DNA of 64,000 nt from Jeotgalibacillus marinus (GTDB taxonomy: Bacteria; Bacillota; Bacilli; Bacillales; Jeotgalibacillaceae): the NCBI RefSeq assembly GCF_040801915.1, contig NZ_JBFMIA010000003.1:62001-126000 (forward strand). Direction: 5' to 3'. A model generated the notes under the pieces. That model worked only from the letters and a program-made list of their open reading frames with translations. It did no database searches and was not told the origin of the DNA. Both the position numbers and the translations under genes were made by a program. Of this stretch, positions 45,229 through 54,416 are shown piece by piece. The stretch's first letter is position 1; each line of letters starts with the position of its first letter.

Positions 45229-45256
45229 CAAAAAGAGGGAACACAAAGTGTCCCCC
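45229..45256 (-). terminator. Terminator-like hairpin between tsf and pyrH
   Basis: GGG.ACAC pairs with GTGT.CCC around TTT, followed on the minus strand by TCTTTTT. A second possible stem, CCATTCAT/ATGAATGG, lies just before it. Since pyrH follows at once, some read-through is expected. Confidence 0.6.
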
Positions 45257-45290
45257 ATTCATAAAACACCATGAATGGTGCTTCTTGTTA

Positions 45291-46172
45291 TTATTTTTTT
45301 ATTTGGCTCATTACTTCATCAGCAAAGTTGTCTTGACGTTTTTCGATACCTTCTCCAACTTCATAACGAACAAAGTCTGTCAGCGTAGCGTTTTTCGTTT
45401 CAAGGAACTGGCGGACTTTTTGATCAGGATTTTTAACAAAAGGCTGATCAAGAATACAAATTTCTTCAAAGTATTTGCTTAGGCGGCCTTCAACCATTTT
45501 TGCAACGATATTTTCAGGTTTGCCTTCTTCAAGAGCTTGCTTTGTAAGAAGTTCACGCTCTTTGTCAGCTTCTTCTTTAGAAACTTGGTCACGTGAGATG
45601 TATTTAGGATTTAATGCAGCGGCATGCATTGCAACACCTTTCGCATCTTCTGCATCGGTTGTACCTTCAACAACTGCAAGTACGCCTATGCGTCCACCCA
45701 TGTGTAGGTATTCGCCAAATACAGCATTGTCAGCCTTTGTGTGAATAGCAAAACGACGAAGTGTTAGCTTTTCACCAATTTTACCCATCGCAGTCGTAAT
45801 ATGTTCATTTACTGTAGCACCATTGTCCATTTTCTGTTCAAGAGCTACTTCAAGTGTTTCTGGTTTGTTCGTTAACAAATGGGATGCTAGTTCTTTAACA
45901 AGTACTTGGAATCCTTCGTTTTTAGCAACAAAATCTGTTTCAGCGTTTACTTCAAGAATAACCGCTGTATTCCCTTCACTCATGATGAATGTAGAACCTT
46001 CAGCAGCGATACGGTCAGCTTTTTTCGCTGCTTTCGCAATTCCTTTTTCACGCAAGAAATCAACTGCTTTGTCCATATCTCCATTAGTTTCTTGAAGTGC
46101 TTTTTTACAATCCATCATACCTGCGCCTGTTTTTTCACGAAGTTCTTTTACCATTTTAGCTGTAATTGTCAT
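45291..46172 (-). CDS. tsf: Elongation factor Ts
   Basis: A 293-residue nucleotide-exchange factor for EF-Tu. The N-terminal UBA-like domain (VKELREKTGAGMMDCKKAL) is followed by the core with NAETDFVAKNEGF. The start has AAGGAGGA. It is cotranscribed with rpsB through a strong internal hairpin. Confidence 0.97.
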   Translation of the reverse strand: MTITAKMVKELREKTGAGMMDCKKALQETNGDMDKAVDFLREKGIAKAAKKADRIAAEGSTFIMSEGNTAVILEVNAETDFVAKNEGFQVLVKELASHLLTNKPETLEVALEQKMDNGATVNEHITTAMGKIGEKLTLRRFAIHTKADNAVFGEYLHMGGRIGVLAVVEGTTDAEDAKGVAMHAAALNPKYISRDQVSKEEADKERELLTKQALEEGKPENIVAKMVEGRLSKYFEEICILDQPFVKNPDQKVRQFLETKNATLTDFVRYEVGEGIEKRQDNFADEVMSQIKK

Positions 46173-46217
46173 GTGGGTTTTTCCTCCTTAAAGTGAGTTA
46201 AAATTAAATAATTCCCT

Positions 46218-46257
46218 TTAAAAAAGGTGATAAGGGAAGATCCGCTTATCACCTTTT
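46218..46257 (-). terminator. Internal terminator between rpsB and tsf
   Basis: A perfect 11-bp stem, AAGGTGATAAG with CTTATCACCTT (46245-46255), followed on the minus strand by TTTTTTAAAG. It is a strong intrinsic terminator between two cotranscribed genes, which would make more S2 than EF-Ts unless it is controlled. Confidence 0.8.
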
Positions 46258-46267
46258 CATTTATGCA

Positions 46268-46981
46268 TTACTCTGCAGCTACTGCTTCTTCCTCTTCTTC
46301 AACTTGTTTTGATTCAAGAATCGCATCAGCCATTTTAGAAGTTAGAAGCTTAACAGCGCGGATTGCGTCGTCATTAGCTGGGATTACATAATCGATTTCG
46401 TCTGGATCACAGTTTGTATCAACAATTCCAACGATTGGAATGTTCAGTTTACGTGCTTCTGCAACTGCGATACGTTCTTTACGAGGATCAATGATGAACA
46501 ATGCATCAGGAAGCTTTTGCATGTCTCTGATTCCACCTAGGAACTTAACTAGACGATCATATTCTTTTTTAAGTTGTACTACTTCTTTTTTAGGAAGAAC
46601 TTCAAACGTTCCATCCTCTTCCATCTTTTCGATTTTCTTAAGACGGTTAATACGAAGTTGGATCGTACCGAAGTTTGTAAGTGTTCCACCTAACCAACGT
46701 TGGTTGATGTAGTGCATACCAGCGCGGCCTGCTTCATCACGAACAGACTCCTGTGCTTGTTTTTTTGTTCCTACGAAAAGAACAGTTCCGCCGTTAGCAG
46801 ATACTTCCTTAACGAATTTGTAAGCTTCTTCTACTTTTTTAACCGTTTTTTGAAGGTCAATGATGTAGATTCCGTTACGCTCTGTGAAAATGTATTTCTT
46901 CATTTTTGGGTTCCAACGACGAGTCTGGTGACCGAAGTGAACACCTGCTTCAAGCAATTGTTTCATTGAAATTACTGACAT
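46268..46981 (-). CDS. rpsB: 30S ribosomal protein S2
   Basis: A 237-residue protein of the small subunit. The start MSVISMKQLLEAGVHFGH and the stretch RWLGGTLTNF are typical. The ATG at 46981 has AAGGAGGA; the frame extends to 47020 through leader RNA and is not coding there. It has its own promoter and a leader of about 110 bases with small stem-loops. Confidence 0.97.
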   Translation of the reverse strand: MSVISMKQLLEAGVHFGHQTRRWNPKMKKYIFTERNGIYIIDLQKTVKKVEEAYKFVKEVSANGGTVLFVGTKKQAQESVRDEAGRAGMHYINQRWLGGTLTNFGTIQLRINRLKKIEKMEEDGTFEVLPKKEVVQLKKEYDRLVKFLGGIRDMQKLPDALFIIDPRKERIAVAEARKLNIPIVGIVDTNCDPDEIDYVIPANDDAIRAVKLLTSKMADAILESKQVEEEEEAVAAE

Positions 46982-47100
46982 AGTGTTGTTTCCTCCTTGG
47001 TTTGTTTTCCTCCGCTTCAATCCTCTTTAGTACGAAAACTATCGATTATCGACAGCACCATTCGCTAAATCACGAAGCGTGTGTATTAACACCGTTAACT

Positions 47101-47129
47101 AATATAGCATATTGAGTTAGTGTCATCAA
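47101..47129 (-). promoter_or_regulatory. Sigma-A promoter for rpsB-tsf
   Basis: TTGATG (47124-47129) and TATATT (47101-47106) on the minus strand are 17 bp apart, right after the swrB stop. Confidence 0.7.
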
Positions 47130-47135
47130 GAGAAA

Positions 47136-47654
47136 TTATTCTTCCTTCTTGTGAAACTTTAACATAAGTTCTATTTCTGTTTGTCCCTTTCCCAAGGACT
47201 TTGCAATATCAGCTATTGACATTCCTTCTCGACAAAGCCTTGTAACCTTTTCTTCAATTGTTTCTTCCTTAATACCTTGTAAGACTCCTGTTTCCTTTGA
47301 TCGTTTTGGAATTTGTGGAGTATGATAGCGATTAGCTGCAAGCGACCTTGAAGCTCTCATAATCGATGACGGGATTTCTTTGTTTCCATTTATCTTATCA
47401 TCGGAAATGACGCGCTCTTTTGGCTTCGTTTGTAGTTGCTCATTTTGAAGTTGTTCAAATTGCTGTAGAAAAACAGCGTTATCTTCTTTCATTTCAAGCA
47501 AGTAACTTGTAAATGTTTCTTCGAATTCAATCAAATCTTTCTGCTGTTTCTCTTCTTTATGAATTAATCGATTTTGTCGCAAAAACAATAAATATATAGA
47601 TAAAAATGCAACAAAGTTAAATAAAATGGATAATATGAGTAAGAAATGGATCAT
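47136..47654 (-). CDS. swrB: Swarming motility protein SwrB (YlxL)
   Basis: A 172-residue protein with an N-terminal membrane helix (about 3-25), a coiled-coil region (about 30-75), a variable middle, and a C-terminal helix-turn-helix-like end (REGMSIADIAKSLGKGQTEIELML). This layout and its place as the last gene of the fla/che operon match SwrB, which in B. subtilis helps flagellar basal bodies become competent for type III export through FliP. AAAGGAGA precedes the ATG. Confidence 0.88.
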   Translation of the reverse strand: MIHFLLILSILFNFVAFLSIYLLFLRQNRLIHKEEKQQKDLIEFEETFTSYLLEMKEDNAVFLQQFEQLQNEQLQTKPKERVISDDKINGNKEIPSSIMRASRSLAANRYHTPQIPKRSKETGVLQGIKEETIEEKVTRLCREGMSIADIAKSLGKGQTEIELMLKFHKKEE

Positions 47655-47666
47655 AGGCTCTCCTTT

Positions 47667-47966
47667 TCATCCTGTAACATCAACTCTATGCCCTTTAAAT
47701 GGATGTGGAGAAGATTGAGTGATTTGCGATTTAGGAGGATCTGAGGAGCTCTCTCCCTCATCATCTGCCGAATGTTCTCCAAGTTTTGTTTTCTCACTTT
47801 CATCGAACTCATTTACAGAGGCTCTTTTTTTCACTAACTCTTTTTCAGCAAGCGCTGCTAATTGACTTTGGGTTAAGACACTTTGCTGTTGTTGTTGATC
47901 GGCGACCTTTCCAGCATCGAATGTTCTTGGTAGAGCCACTTGTAATTCAACCAACTTCAAACTCAT
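47667..47966 (-). CDS. Conserved small protein of the motility cluster, function unknown
   Basis: A 99-residue hydrophilic protein with no membrane segment. It starts MSLKLVELQVALPRTFDAGKV, has a QQQQQ run near residues 24-28, an acidic middle, and ends SSPHPFKGHRVDVTG. I do not know a named family, though a similar C-terminal HPYKG-type ending occurs in small proteins next to sigD in other Firmicutes, from memory. A good ribosome site, GAGAGGAG, precedes the ATG, and it fits between sigD and swrB with gaps of 26 and 12 bp, so it is a real gene. A flagellar role is inferred from position alone. Confidence 0.8.
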   Translation of the reverse strand: MSLKLVELQVALPRTFDAGKVADQQQQQSVLTQSQLAALAEKELVKKRASVNEFDESEKTKLGEHSADDEGESSSDPPKSQITQSSPHPFKGHRVDVTG

Positions 47967-47992
47967 AAGATTCGCTCCTCTCGATCTGAGAA

Positions 47993-48766
47993 TTAAGACT
48001 GATTGTACTCTGAAACAAGTAATTTTCGTAGCTTAAACAAACATTTAGAATGAATTTGTGAAATTCTCGATGTGGATAGACTTAACACTTCACCGATCTC
48101 GGTTAAAGTAAGCTCTTCACTATAAAACAAACTTAAAACAAGCTGCTCTTTTTTATTTAACTCACTAATTACATCTGATAAATCATCGATCAGTTCATTT
48201 TTCACTAAATGTTTTTCTGGCAAAATTGTTTTGTTGTCTTTTAGTACAAAGCGAGTCGTTTCATGGTCATCTTGGTCAGATGATTGGTCATCCATTGATA
48301 GCACATTTGCCAGTAAATGCTCTTGCGTAATTTGATACACTTCTCCAATATCCATCCCTAGGGCTACTGCAATTTCTTCTGGCTGTACGTGTCTAAGGTT
48401 TTTTTGTTCCAATTCTTCAATCTTTGCTTCAACTTTTTTAGATTTTTCTCTTGTAGATCGTGGTAGCCAATCTTCCTTTCGCAAACCATCAATAATTGCA
48501 CCTCGGATACGGAAAGAAGCATATGTATCAAATTTCAAATCACGATCTGGTTCAAATTTTCGCAAAGCGTCAAACAACCCCATCAAGCCTAGACTTTTTA
48601 TGTCATCTCTTGACACACTTTTAGGCAATCCTACACTAATTCGTTGCATGTGGTATTGCACGAGGGGCATATATCGCTGTACAAGCATATCTCCAGCATG
48701 AGGATCTCTAGAGGTAGCCCATAACTTCCAATAGTGTTTTTCGAGAGTCACAGTTGAATGGCTCAT
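47993..48766 (-). CDS. sigD: RNA polymerase sigma factor SigD (motility)
   Basis: A 257-residue sigma-28 factor that drives late flagellar, chemotaxis and autolysin genes. Region 2 (DIKSLGLMGLFDALRKFEPDRDLKFDTYASFRIRG-like), region 3 and region 4 (SLSTSRISQIHSKC) are all present. The ATG at 48766 has AAGGAGGA; a longer frame to 48799 lacks a site. It sits near the end of the long operon, where distance from the promoter is known to set SigD levels in B. subtilis. Confidence 0.96.
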   Translation of the reverse strand: MSHSTVTLEKHYWKLWATSRDPHAGDMLVQRYMPLVQYHMQRISVGLPKSVSRDDIKSLGLMGLFDALRKFEPDRDLKFDTYASFRIRGAIIDGLRKEDWLPRSTREKSKKVEAKIEELEQKNLRHVQPEEIAVALGMDIGEVYQITQEHLLANVLSMDDQSSDQDDHETTRFVLKDNKTILPEKHLVKNELIDDLSDVISELNKKEQLVLSLFYSEELTLTEIGEVLSLSTSRISQIHSKCLFKLRKLLVSEYNQS

Positions 48767-48802
48767 GGAACTCCTCCTTACAAAACGGTTTATATTCATT
48801 AG

Positions 48803-49294
48803 TCATAATATAGTTTCGCCTGCATTTACTGTTCGAATGTGAAGAAGGCTTGTAGCGGTATCAAATTCAATCGTTCGCCCGCTATTTCCACCTACATCTT
48901 CCCCGAGTAAAGGAATTCGGTGCAGTTTAAGCTGATCTTTAATCGCCCCTACATTTCTAGGACCAATACGCATCATATCTTTTTGAGATGAAAACTGGAA
49001 CATTTGAGCACCGCCAGCCATTTTTGCTTTTAAACGTGTGGTCGATACACCCATTTGCTCAATTAGGGCTTTAACTCCAGTATCGGCAAATTTCGCTACA
49101 TTTACGGTATCGGATCGGGAAAGGATTGAATTCGGTAACATAATATGTAGAAGGCCCGCTCGTTTCGATACTTGATCATATAACACTAAACCAACACATG
49201 ATCCAAGTCCCGCAGTACGAATCGTATCCGGAGCATTGACCACCTTGAGATCAGCAATTCCTACTTTAATTACCTGTTGCTTAATTTCTCCCAT
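48803..49294 (-). CDS. cheD: Chemoreceptor glutamine deamidase CheD
   Basis: A 163-residue enzyme that deamidates receptor glutamines and also stimulates CheC. The catalytic Cys33 (GLGSCVG) and His50 (GLLHIMLPN) are present at the same positions as in B. subtilis CheD. The ATG at 49294 lies just after the cheC stop; a GTG two codons earlier has worse spacing. Confidence 0.95.
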   Translation of the reverse strand: MGEIKQQVIKVGIADLKVVNAPDTIRTAGLGSCVGLVLYDQVSKRAGLLHIMLPNSILSRSDTVNVAKFADTGVKALIEQMGVSTTRLKAKMAGGAQMFQFSSQKDMMRIGPRNVGAIKDQLKLHRIPLLGEDVGGNSGRTIEFDTATSLLHIRTVNAGETIL

Positions 49295-49296
49295 GT

Positions 49297-49926
49297 TCAC
49301 TCGACTCCTAAGGACTTAAACAGCACATGAAACGAATCTGGATCGGGAAGCAAAAAGAACTGCCCGGTAACTCCTTCACCTTCATGTCCTTCACCAAATA
49401 GGGCTGTATCAATCACAATTGCCTGATCACTGACCTGAGAAAGCTCAACCAATCCATAGCTAATAATGGCACCAACCATATCTACAGAAAGCGCCGGCAC
49501 GGTTGGGTACAAATTTAATTGTGTAAAATCAGACAAGGAAGATAAATAAGTGCCCGATAAAATATTTCCCATTTCTTGCATTGCTGAAAGTCCAATCTCC
49601 GAATAAGGAGGGGTATCAAAAGAAAAACTCTCATCCTGTGTCATTGTACGAATAAATGATTCAGCCTGGGGCAATGGCAAAATAAAGAACATACTGCCGG
49701 ATATTTCCCCTTCAATACGTAAAAATATACTGACGACTATATTTTCAGAACCACCTGCCATCTCCATCATGTCATCAAATGATACGATTTTTACAAGTGG
49801 TACTTTCATATCAATCGTTTTACCCAATAGTGTCGACAAGGCCGTGGCTGCATGACCTGCTCCAATATTACCGACTTCCTTTAACACATCAAGATGATAG
49901 AGTGTAATCTCCTGATCAAAGCTCAT
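49297..49926 (-). CDS. cheC: CheY-P phosphatase CheC
   Basis: A 209-residue phosphatase that resets chemotaxis by dephosphorylating CheY-P. Both active-site pairs are intact: E17/N20 (LKEVGNIG) and E118/N121 (MQEMGNIL). CheD binds and activates it in B. subtilis. Its ATG overlaps the cheW stop (TAATG). Confidence 0.95.
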   Translation of the reverse strand: MSFDQEITLYHLDVLKEVGNIGAGHAATALSTLLGKTIDMKVPLVKIVSFDDMMEMAGGSENIVVSIFLRIEGEISGSMFFILPLPQAESFIRTMTQDESFSFDTPPYSEIGLSAMQEMGNILSGTYLSSLSDFTQLNLYPTVPALSVDMVGAIISYGLVELSQVSDQAIVIDTALFGEGHEGEGVTGQFFLLPDPDSFHVLFKSLGVE

Positions 49927-50369
49927 TACACATTCTCCAGCACTTTATTTAAATGAAGTAAAATTAGAAGTCTTCTATCCAATTTTGCCACCCCACTAAT
50001 AAAATCTGCTTCAACGCTCCCTACAACATTCGGTTGAGGTCCAATGGATCCTTCAGGTAGGTCAAGCACATCATTCGCCGAATCCACGATCAAGCCAACC
50101 TCTTTATTCTCATAAGTCACGATTATAATGCGTGTATCTTCATCGTATTTACCTTCTTCAAGAGAAAAACGTGTGCGAAGGTCAACGATTGGCGTTACAA
50201 CTCCACGTAGATTCACAACTCCCTTTATGTGAGAGGCAACACGAGGAACGCGTGTAACAGGCATAACTTTTTCAATCGATTGTACGTGTTGAACCGGAAC
50301 TGCGTATTCTTTGTTTACTAATCGAAAAATAATAACTTTTGTTTCACTTCCTACTGCTTCAACTGTCAA
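49926..50369 (-). CDS. cheW: Chemotaxis coupling protein CheW
   Basis: A 147-residue adaptor that links receptors to CheA. Nearly the whole length is one CheW domain (VPVQHVQSIEK, RVPRVASHIKGVVNLRG). The start is a TTG at 50369 with GGGAGTG rather far upstream, so translation may be modest; no better start was found. Follows cheA by 36 bp. Confidence 0.95.
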   Translation of the reverse strand: MTVEAVGSETKVIIFRLVNKEYAVPVQHVQSIEKVMPVTRVPRVASHIKGVVNLRGVVTPIVDLRTRFSLEEGKYDEDTRIIIVTYENKEVGLIVDSANDVLDLPEGSIGPQPNVVGSVEADFISGVAKLDRRLLILLHLNKVLENV

Positions 50370-50405
50370 AACCGGTACACTCCCTTCTGAAAAAAGATTG
50401 ATCGT

Positions 50406-52427
50406 TTATTGAATAAGAGAATTACAATCTACAATAAGTGCAACCTGACCATCTCCAAGAATTGTCGCACCTGAAATCGCAAATACATCCCCCATATAAT
50501 TGCCAAGAGATTTTAACACGACTTCTTGCTGACCAATAAATGAGTCAACGACAAGCCCTGCCATTTTATCACCTTTACGAACGATTATAATCGAGTGTAT
50601 TTCATCAAGATGATCCTCTGTTAGTACGTCAAATACCTCTTTTAAAAATACAAGGGGAACTACTTTACCTCTAAAATCGATGACACGCTGATCGTGTGCA
50701 TGTAAAATCTCTTCATTTTTAACGACTGCTGTTTCGATAATGGATGATAATGGAATTGCATATTTTTCTTTTTCCATTTCAACGAGCATCACTGAAATAA
50801 TTGATAGCGTCAGTGGCAACTGCACCGAAAAAATAGAGCCCTTTCCCTCAGTAGAGTTGATCGTAATTGACCCACCTAATGATTCAATGGTGGTCTTTAC
50901 TACATCCAAGCCTACACCACGGCCTGAAATATCTGAGACCGTCTCTGCAGTTGAAAATCCAGAAGCCATGATTAGTTCGAAAATTTGCTGATCCGTCATT
51001 GTTCTTATTAATTCATCTGTGACGATACCTTTAGATAAAGCTTTTTGTAGCACACGGTCTTTACTTATACCTGCACCGTCATCTTCAATTTCTATAAAGA
51101 CATAGTTACCGCTATGGTAGGCACGTAATACGATCGTACCTTCTTCGGGTTTCCCATTTGCCACACGCACTTCTGGCGTTTCTACACCATGGTCCATTGC
51201 ATTCCGCAAAAGGTGAACGAGTGGATCACCAATTTCATCAATGACTGTACGATCAAGTTCCGTATCCTGTCCGATGATATTGAGCGCAATTTTTTTATTT
51301 AAATCTCTCGTAAGTTGGCGAACCATCCGAGGGAAGCGATTAAAAACAGTTTCAACAGGTACCATGCGCATGTTTAGAATAATTGATTGTAGATCACCTG
51401 AAATGCGACTCATACGTTCAACAGTTTCATTCAATTCACCATGATTTAATTCTTTCGAAATTTGTTCTAATCGCCCTCGGTCGATGACGAGTTCTTCAAA
51501 TAAGTTCATGAGTACATCAAGCCGATCAATATTCACACGAATTGTCTTATTGATAATGGCACCTTTGGATTGCTCTTCTGGCTTCTGCTTATCATCCGAC
51601 ATTTTTTTGACTTCATCAACAGTAGGCTTTTCATGAATCGTTTGTGAAGTAGCTGCTACTTCCATATGACCCTTTTGAATGGATTCAATCGTCATAGTAT
51701 GAACAGTAGCCTGCTCGATTTCTGATACTGTAAGAACGGCTTTTTCTATGAGATCAGCTGACTCTTTTGATACGAGCGTCACACAAAACTCTTGATCAAA
51801 ATTTTCTTCCTCGAGATGATCAGAGGGTGGAGTTGATTTTATCACTTCACCCATTTTTTCTAGCAAATCAAACACCATATAGACACGTGCAGCTTTTAAT
51901 AAGCACCCCTCACGAATCTTTACAGATAATTCGTATGCTAGGTATTCCTGTTCGAGTGATTGAAGTAAGATGGTACGCTCAAACTCATCATAGTGAATTA
52001 CAGATGATTGATCACTAGTGATCGGCTTGTCTATTACCACTGGTTGTTCACCTTTTTCAATCAGTTCAAGTTGTTTCACTACGTTCGAAACATCTCTTTT
52101 ACCGTCACCACCTCCAGCAATTGAAGTGATCATTTCTTCTAAGTCATCGACCGCTGAAAATACAACATCCATAATCGTCGTTGTAACAGCTAGCTTTTCG
52201 TTACGAATCGCATCTAACACGTTTTCCATGTTGTGTGTTAGGCTTGCAAGATCTTCATAACCCATTGTTGCTGACATTCCCTTCAAGGTATGAGCCGAAC
52301 GGAAGATCTCATTGACGATTTTTAAATCTTGAGGATTATTCTCAAGCTCCAACAATTGAGCATTACAATTTTGTAAATGATCCTTGCTTTCTTCAATAAA
52401 TACCTCTAAATACTGATTCATTTCCAT
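50406..52427 (-). CDS. cheA: Chemotaxis histidine kinase CheA
   Basis: A 673-residue kinase. Hpt domain (1 to about 105) with the phosphorylated His46 in RSAHTLKGMSA; P2 response-regulator docking region; dimerisation helices (about 295-355); ATPase domain with the N box HLLRNAMDHG and G box DDGAGI; and a C-terminal CheW-like domain (about 535-673). It receives signals through CheW and passes phosphate to CheY and CheB. Confidence 0.97.
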   Translation of the reverse strand: MEMNQYLEVFIEESKDHLQNCNAQLLELENNPQDLKIVNEIFRSAHTLKGMSATMGYEDLASLTHNMENVLDAIRNEKLAVTTTIMDVVFSAVDDLEEMITSIAGGGDGKRDVSNVVKQLELIEKGEQPVVIDKPITSDQSSVIHYDEFERTILLQSLEQEYLAYELSVKIREGCLLKAARVYMVFDLLEKMGEVIKSTPPSDHLEEENFDQEFCVTLVSKESADLIEKAVLTVSEIEQATVHTMTIESIQKGHMEVAATSQTIHEKPTVDEVKKMSDDKQKPEEQSKGAIINKTIRVNIDRLDVLMNLFEELVIDRGRLEQISKELNHGELNETVERMSRISGDLQSIILNMRMVPVETVFNRFPRMVRQLTRDLNKKIALNIIGQDTELDRTVIDEIGDPLVHLLRNAMDHGVETPEVRVANGKPEEGTIVLRAYHSGNYVFIEIEDDGAGISKDRVLQKALSKGIVTDELIRTMTDQQIFELIMASGFSTAETVSDISGRGVGLDVVKTTIESLGGSITINSTEGKGSIFSVQLPLTLSIISVMLVEMEKEKYAIPLSSIIETAVVKNEEILHAHDQRVIDFRGKVVPLVFLKEVFDVLTEDHLDEIHSIIIVRKGDKMAGLVVDSFIGQQEVVLKSLGNYMGDVFAISGATILGDGQVALIVDCNSLIQ

Positions 52428-52442
52428 CCCGCATCACCCTTC

Positions 52443-53549
52443 TTAAGGCAGATATTTCATTATGGTTGTAGAGATCATAGATAATGGTAAAATTTCTTGA
52501 ACGAGTCCTGTTGCAACTGCTGCTTTTGGCATGCCATTCACAATACAAGTATCTTGTGATTCGGCAATTGTGATTACTGGGTCTTTACAACTTAATTGTA
52601 CCAGACCTTTAGACCCATCCGCGCCCATTCCGGTCAATATGACAACAATTTTCTCTACCGAATCGATCGATGTGACAGATTCTAGCATCGTATCCACCGA
52701 TGGACGGTGCCCATTTCTTGGTGGATTTTCATTTAATTCGATAAAAATGGTTGATTCTCGTTGAGTCAATGTCAGGTGAAATCCACCAGGTGCCAGGTAA
52801 ACGTTGCCGTTTTGTAAGGCGTCTCCATGTTCTGCTTCTTTTACTGTTACTGCAGAAAGACGATTAAGTCGATTAGCAAGTGATTTTGTAAAACCTGCTG
52901 GCATATGTTGAACGATCACTACTGGGGCAGCCATCGTTTTTGGCAGCGTACGGATCACTTCTTGCAATGCTCGAGGTCCACCGGTTGATGCTCCGATTAA
53001 CACCACTTTACGCCTAGATGACACAGAGTTTGTCACTGATCGATGTTGAGCTGTTGGTTGTTCAAGCTGTTCTTGTGTTGTTCGTTTTTGTGGATGTACT
53101 TGTTTAATTGCTGGCGCAGGCTTTCTTAATACCTGAACCTTCGCACCGGCTGCGGAAGTTACTTTGCTAACTAATTCATCTCTCACTTTATGAAGGTCCA
53201 GTGAAATAGTCCCAGAAGGTTTCGCTACAAAATCAACGGCACCGTAATCCATAGCTAAAAGCGTGTTTTCGGTTCCTTCTTTTGTTGTACTTGATAGCAT
53301 AATTACAGGGAGTGGGTGTTCTTTCATAATCACTTGTAATGCCTCTAACCCACTCATAACAGGCATTTCAACATCCATCGTTATGACGTGTGGACGAAGC
53401 AACTTAATTTTCGCCATTGCATCCTGTCCGTTTCGAGCTGTTCCAACGACGGCGATATTGTCCTGCTCCGATAAAAATTCTTGAATTAGTTTTCTCATAA
53501 AAGCCGAATCATCTACGACCAACACTTTTATTACATTCTTATTTATCAT
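52443..53549 (-). CDS. cheB: Chemotaxis methylesterase CheB
   Basis: A 368-residue receptor methylesterase/deamidase. The receiver domain has the phospho-acceptor D59 (VITMDVEMP); a Gln/Pro-rich linker follows; the esterase domain has the catalytic Ser in GASTGGP, His in VQHMPAG and Asp in GMGADG. GAGGTGAT precedes the ATG. Confidence 0.96.
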   Translation of the reverse strand: MINKNVIKVLVVDDSAFMRKLIQEFLSEQDNIAVVGTARNGQDAMAKIKLLRPHVITMDVEMPVMSGLEALQVIMKEHPLPVIMLSSTTKEGTENTLLAMDYGAVDFVAKPSGTISLDLHKVRDELVSKVTSAAGAKVQVLRKPAPAIKQVHPQKRTTQEQLEQPTAQHRSVTNSVSSRRKVVLIGASTGGPRALQEVIRTLPKTMAAPVVIVQHMPAGFTKSLANRLNRLSAVTVKEAEHGDALQNGNVYLAPGGFHLTLTQRESTIFIELNENPPRNGHRPSVDTMLESVTSIDSVEKIVVILTGMGADGSKGLVQLSCKDPVITIAESQDTCIVNGMPKAAVATGLVQEILPLSMISTTIMKYLP

Positions 53550-53558
53550 AGGATCACC

Positions 53559-54416
53559 TCACCGTCTGGAAAATAATGTAGACAAACGCTGGACAAAGCG
53601 ATCGGAATTTGCATAGGCTTCACCTGTGTGTTGATCGAGATAGTGATGAACGATTTTCTTTAGTGTTTTAGCCGCAGGTGTTGATGGATCATTCAAAATA
53701 AACGGTGTTCTATTTGACACGGCTTTTCTAACATTCAAGTCTTCTGGTAAACTTCCGAGTAGATGAATCTCTTTTTGTAAAAATCGTTCCATTGCTAGTC
53801 GGAGGCGTTGGAGTACTACTTCACCTTCTGTTTCATCCACAACACGGTTACACAGGATAGAAAATTTATTTTCTTCATCTTTCATGTGAATAAATTTCAT
53901 CATTGAGTAAGCTTCCATGATTGAGGTTGGTTCGGCTGTTGTAATAACGATTACTTCATCAGCAGCCATAATAAGTTCATGCCCCTTTGCTGTATCACCA
54001 ACACCCATATTAAAAATTAAATAATCATATTCTTTTTGAAGTTCTTCAAGTCCATGAATCAATCGATTGATTTCAATATCCTTCCACTCAATCATTCGAC
54101 TAAGATCCGATCCACCTGATATATACGAAAAACCACCTGGACGATTTTGTACGACATCATGAATACTTCTATCACTTTCTAAGCAATAGAAGATCGTTTT
54201 TTCTGAATGCTGACCAATTAAACTATGAAAATTGTCCTTTCCGACATCCATATTGAGTAGTAACACGCTGTGACCTTTTGATGAAATTTCAGTGGCAAAG
54301 CTAGTGGAAAAATTTGATTTTCCAACCCCTTCCTTGCCACTTACAACGGCAATTACTTTTCCTAATCCTCTTTGTGACTGCAACATTTGTCGTCGTAACG
54401 TTTCTGCTTGATCCAT
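53559..54416 (-). CDS. ylxH: MinD-like ATPase YlxH/FlhG
   Basis: A 285-residue ParA/MinD-type ATPase that works with the FlhF GTPase to set flagellar number and position. The deviant P-loop KEGVGKSN is at about residues 28-35, after an N-terminal helix (MDQAETLRRQM) of the kind that stimulates FlhF GTPase activity. Its ATG overlaps the flhF stop (TAATG). Confidence 0.95.
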   Translation of the reverse strand: MDQAETLRRQMLQSQRGLGKVIAVVSGKEGVGKSNFSTSFATEISSKGHSVLLLNMDVGKDNFHSLIGQHSEKTIFYCLESDRSIHDVVQNRPGGFSYISGGSDLSRMIEWKDIEINRLIHGLEELQKEYDYLIFNMGVGDTAKGHELIMAADEVIVITTAEPTSIMEAYSMMKFIHMKDEENKFSILCNRVVDETEGEVVLQRLRLAMERFLQKEIHLLGSLPEDLNVRKAVSNRTPFILNDPSTPAAKTLKKIVHHYLDQHTGEAYANSDRFVQRLSTLFSRR

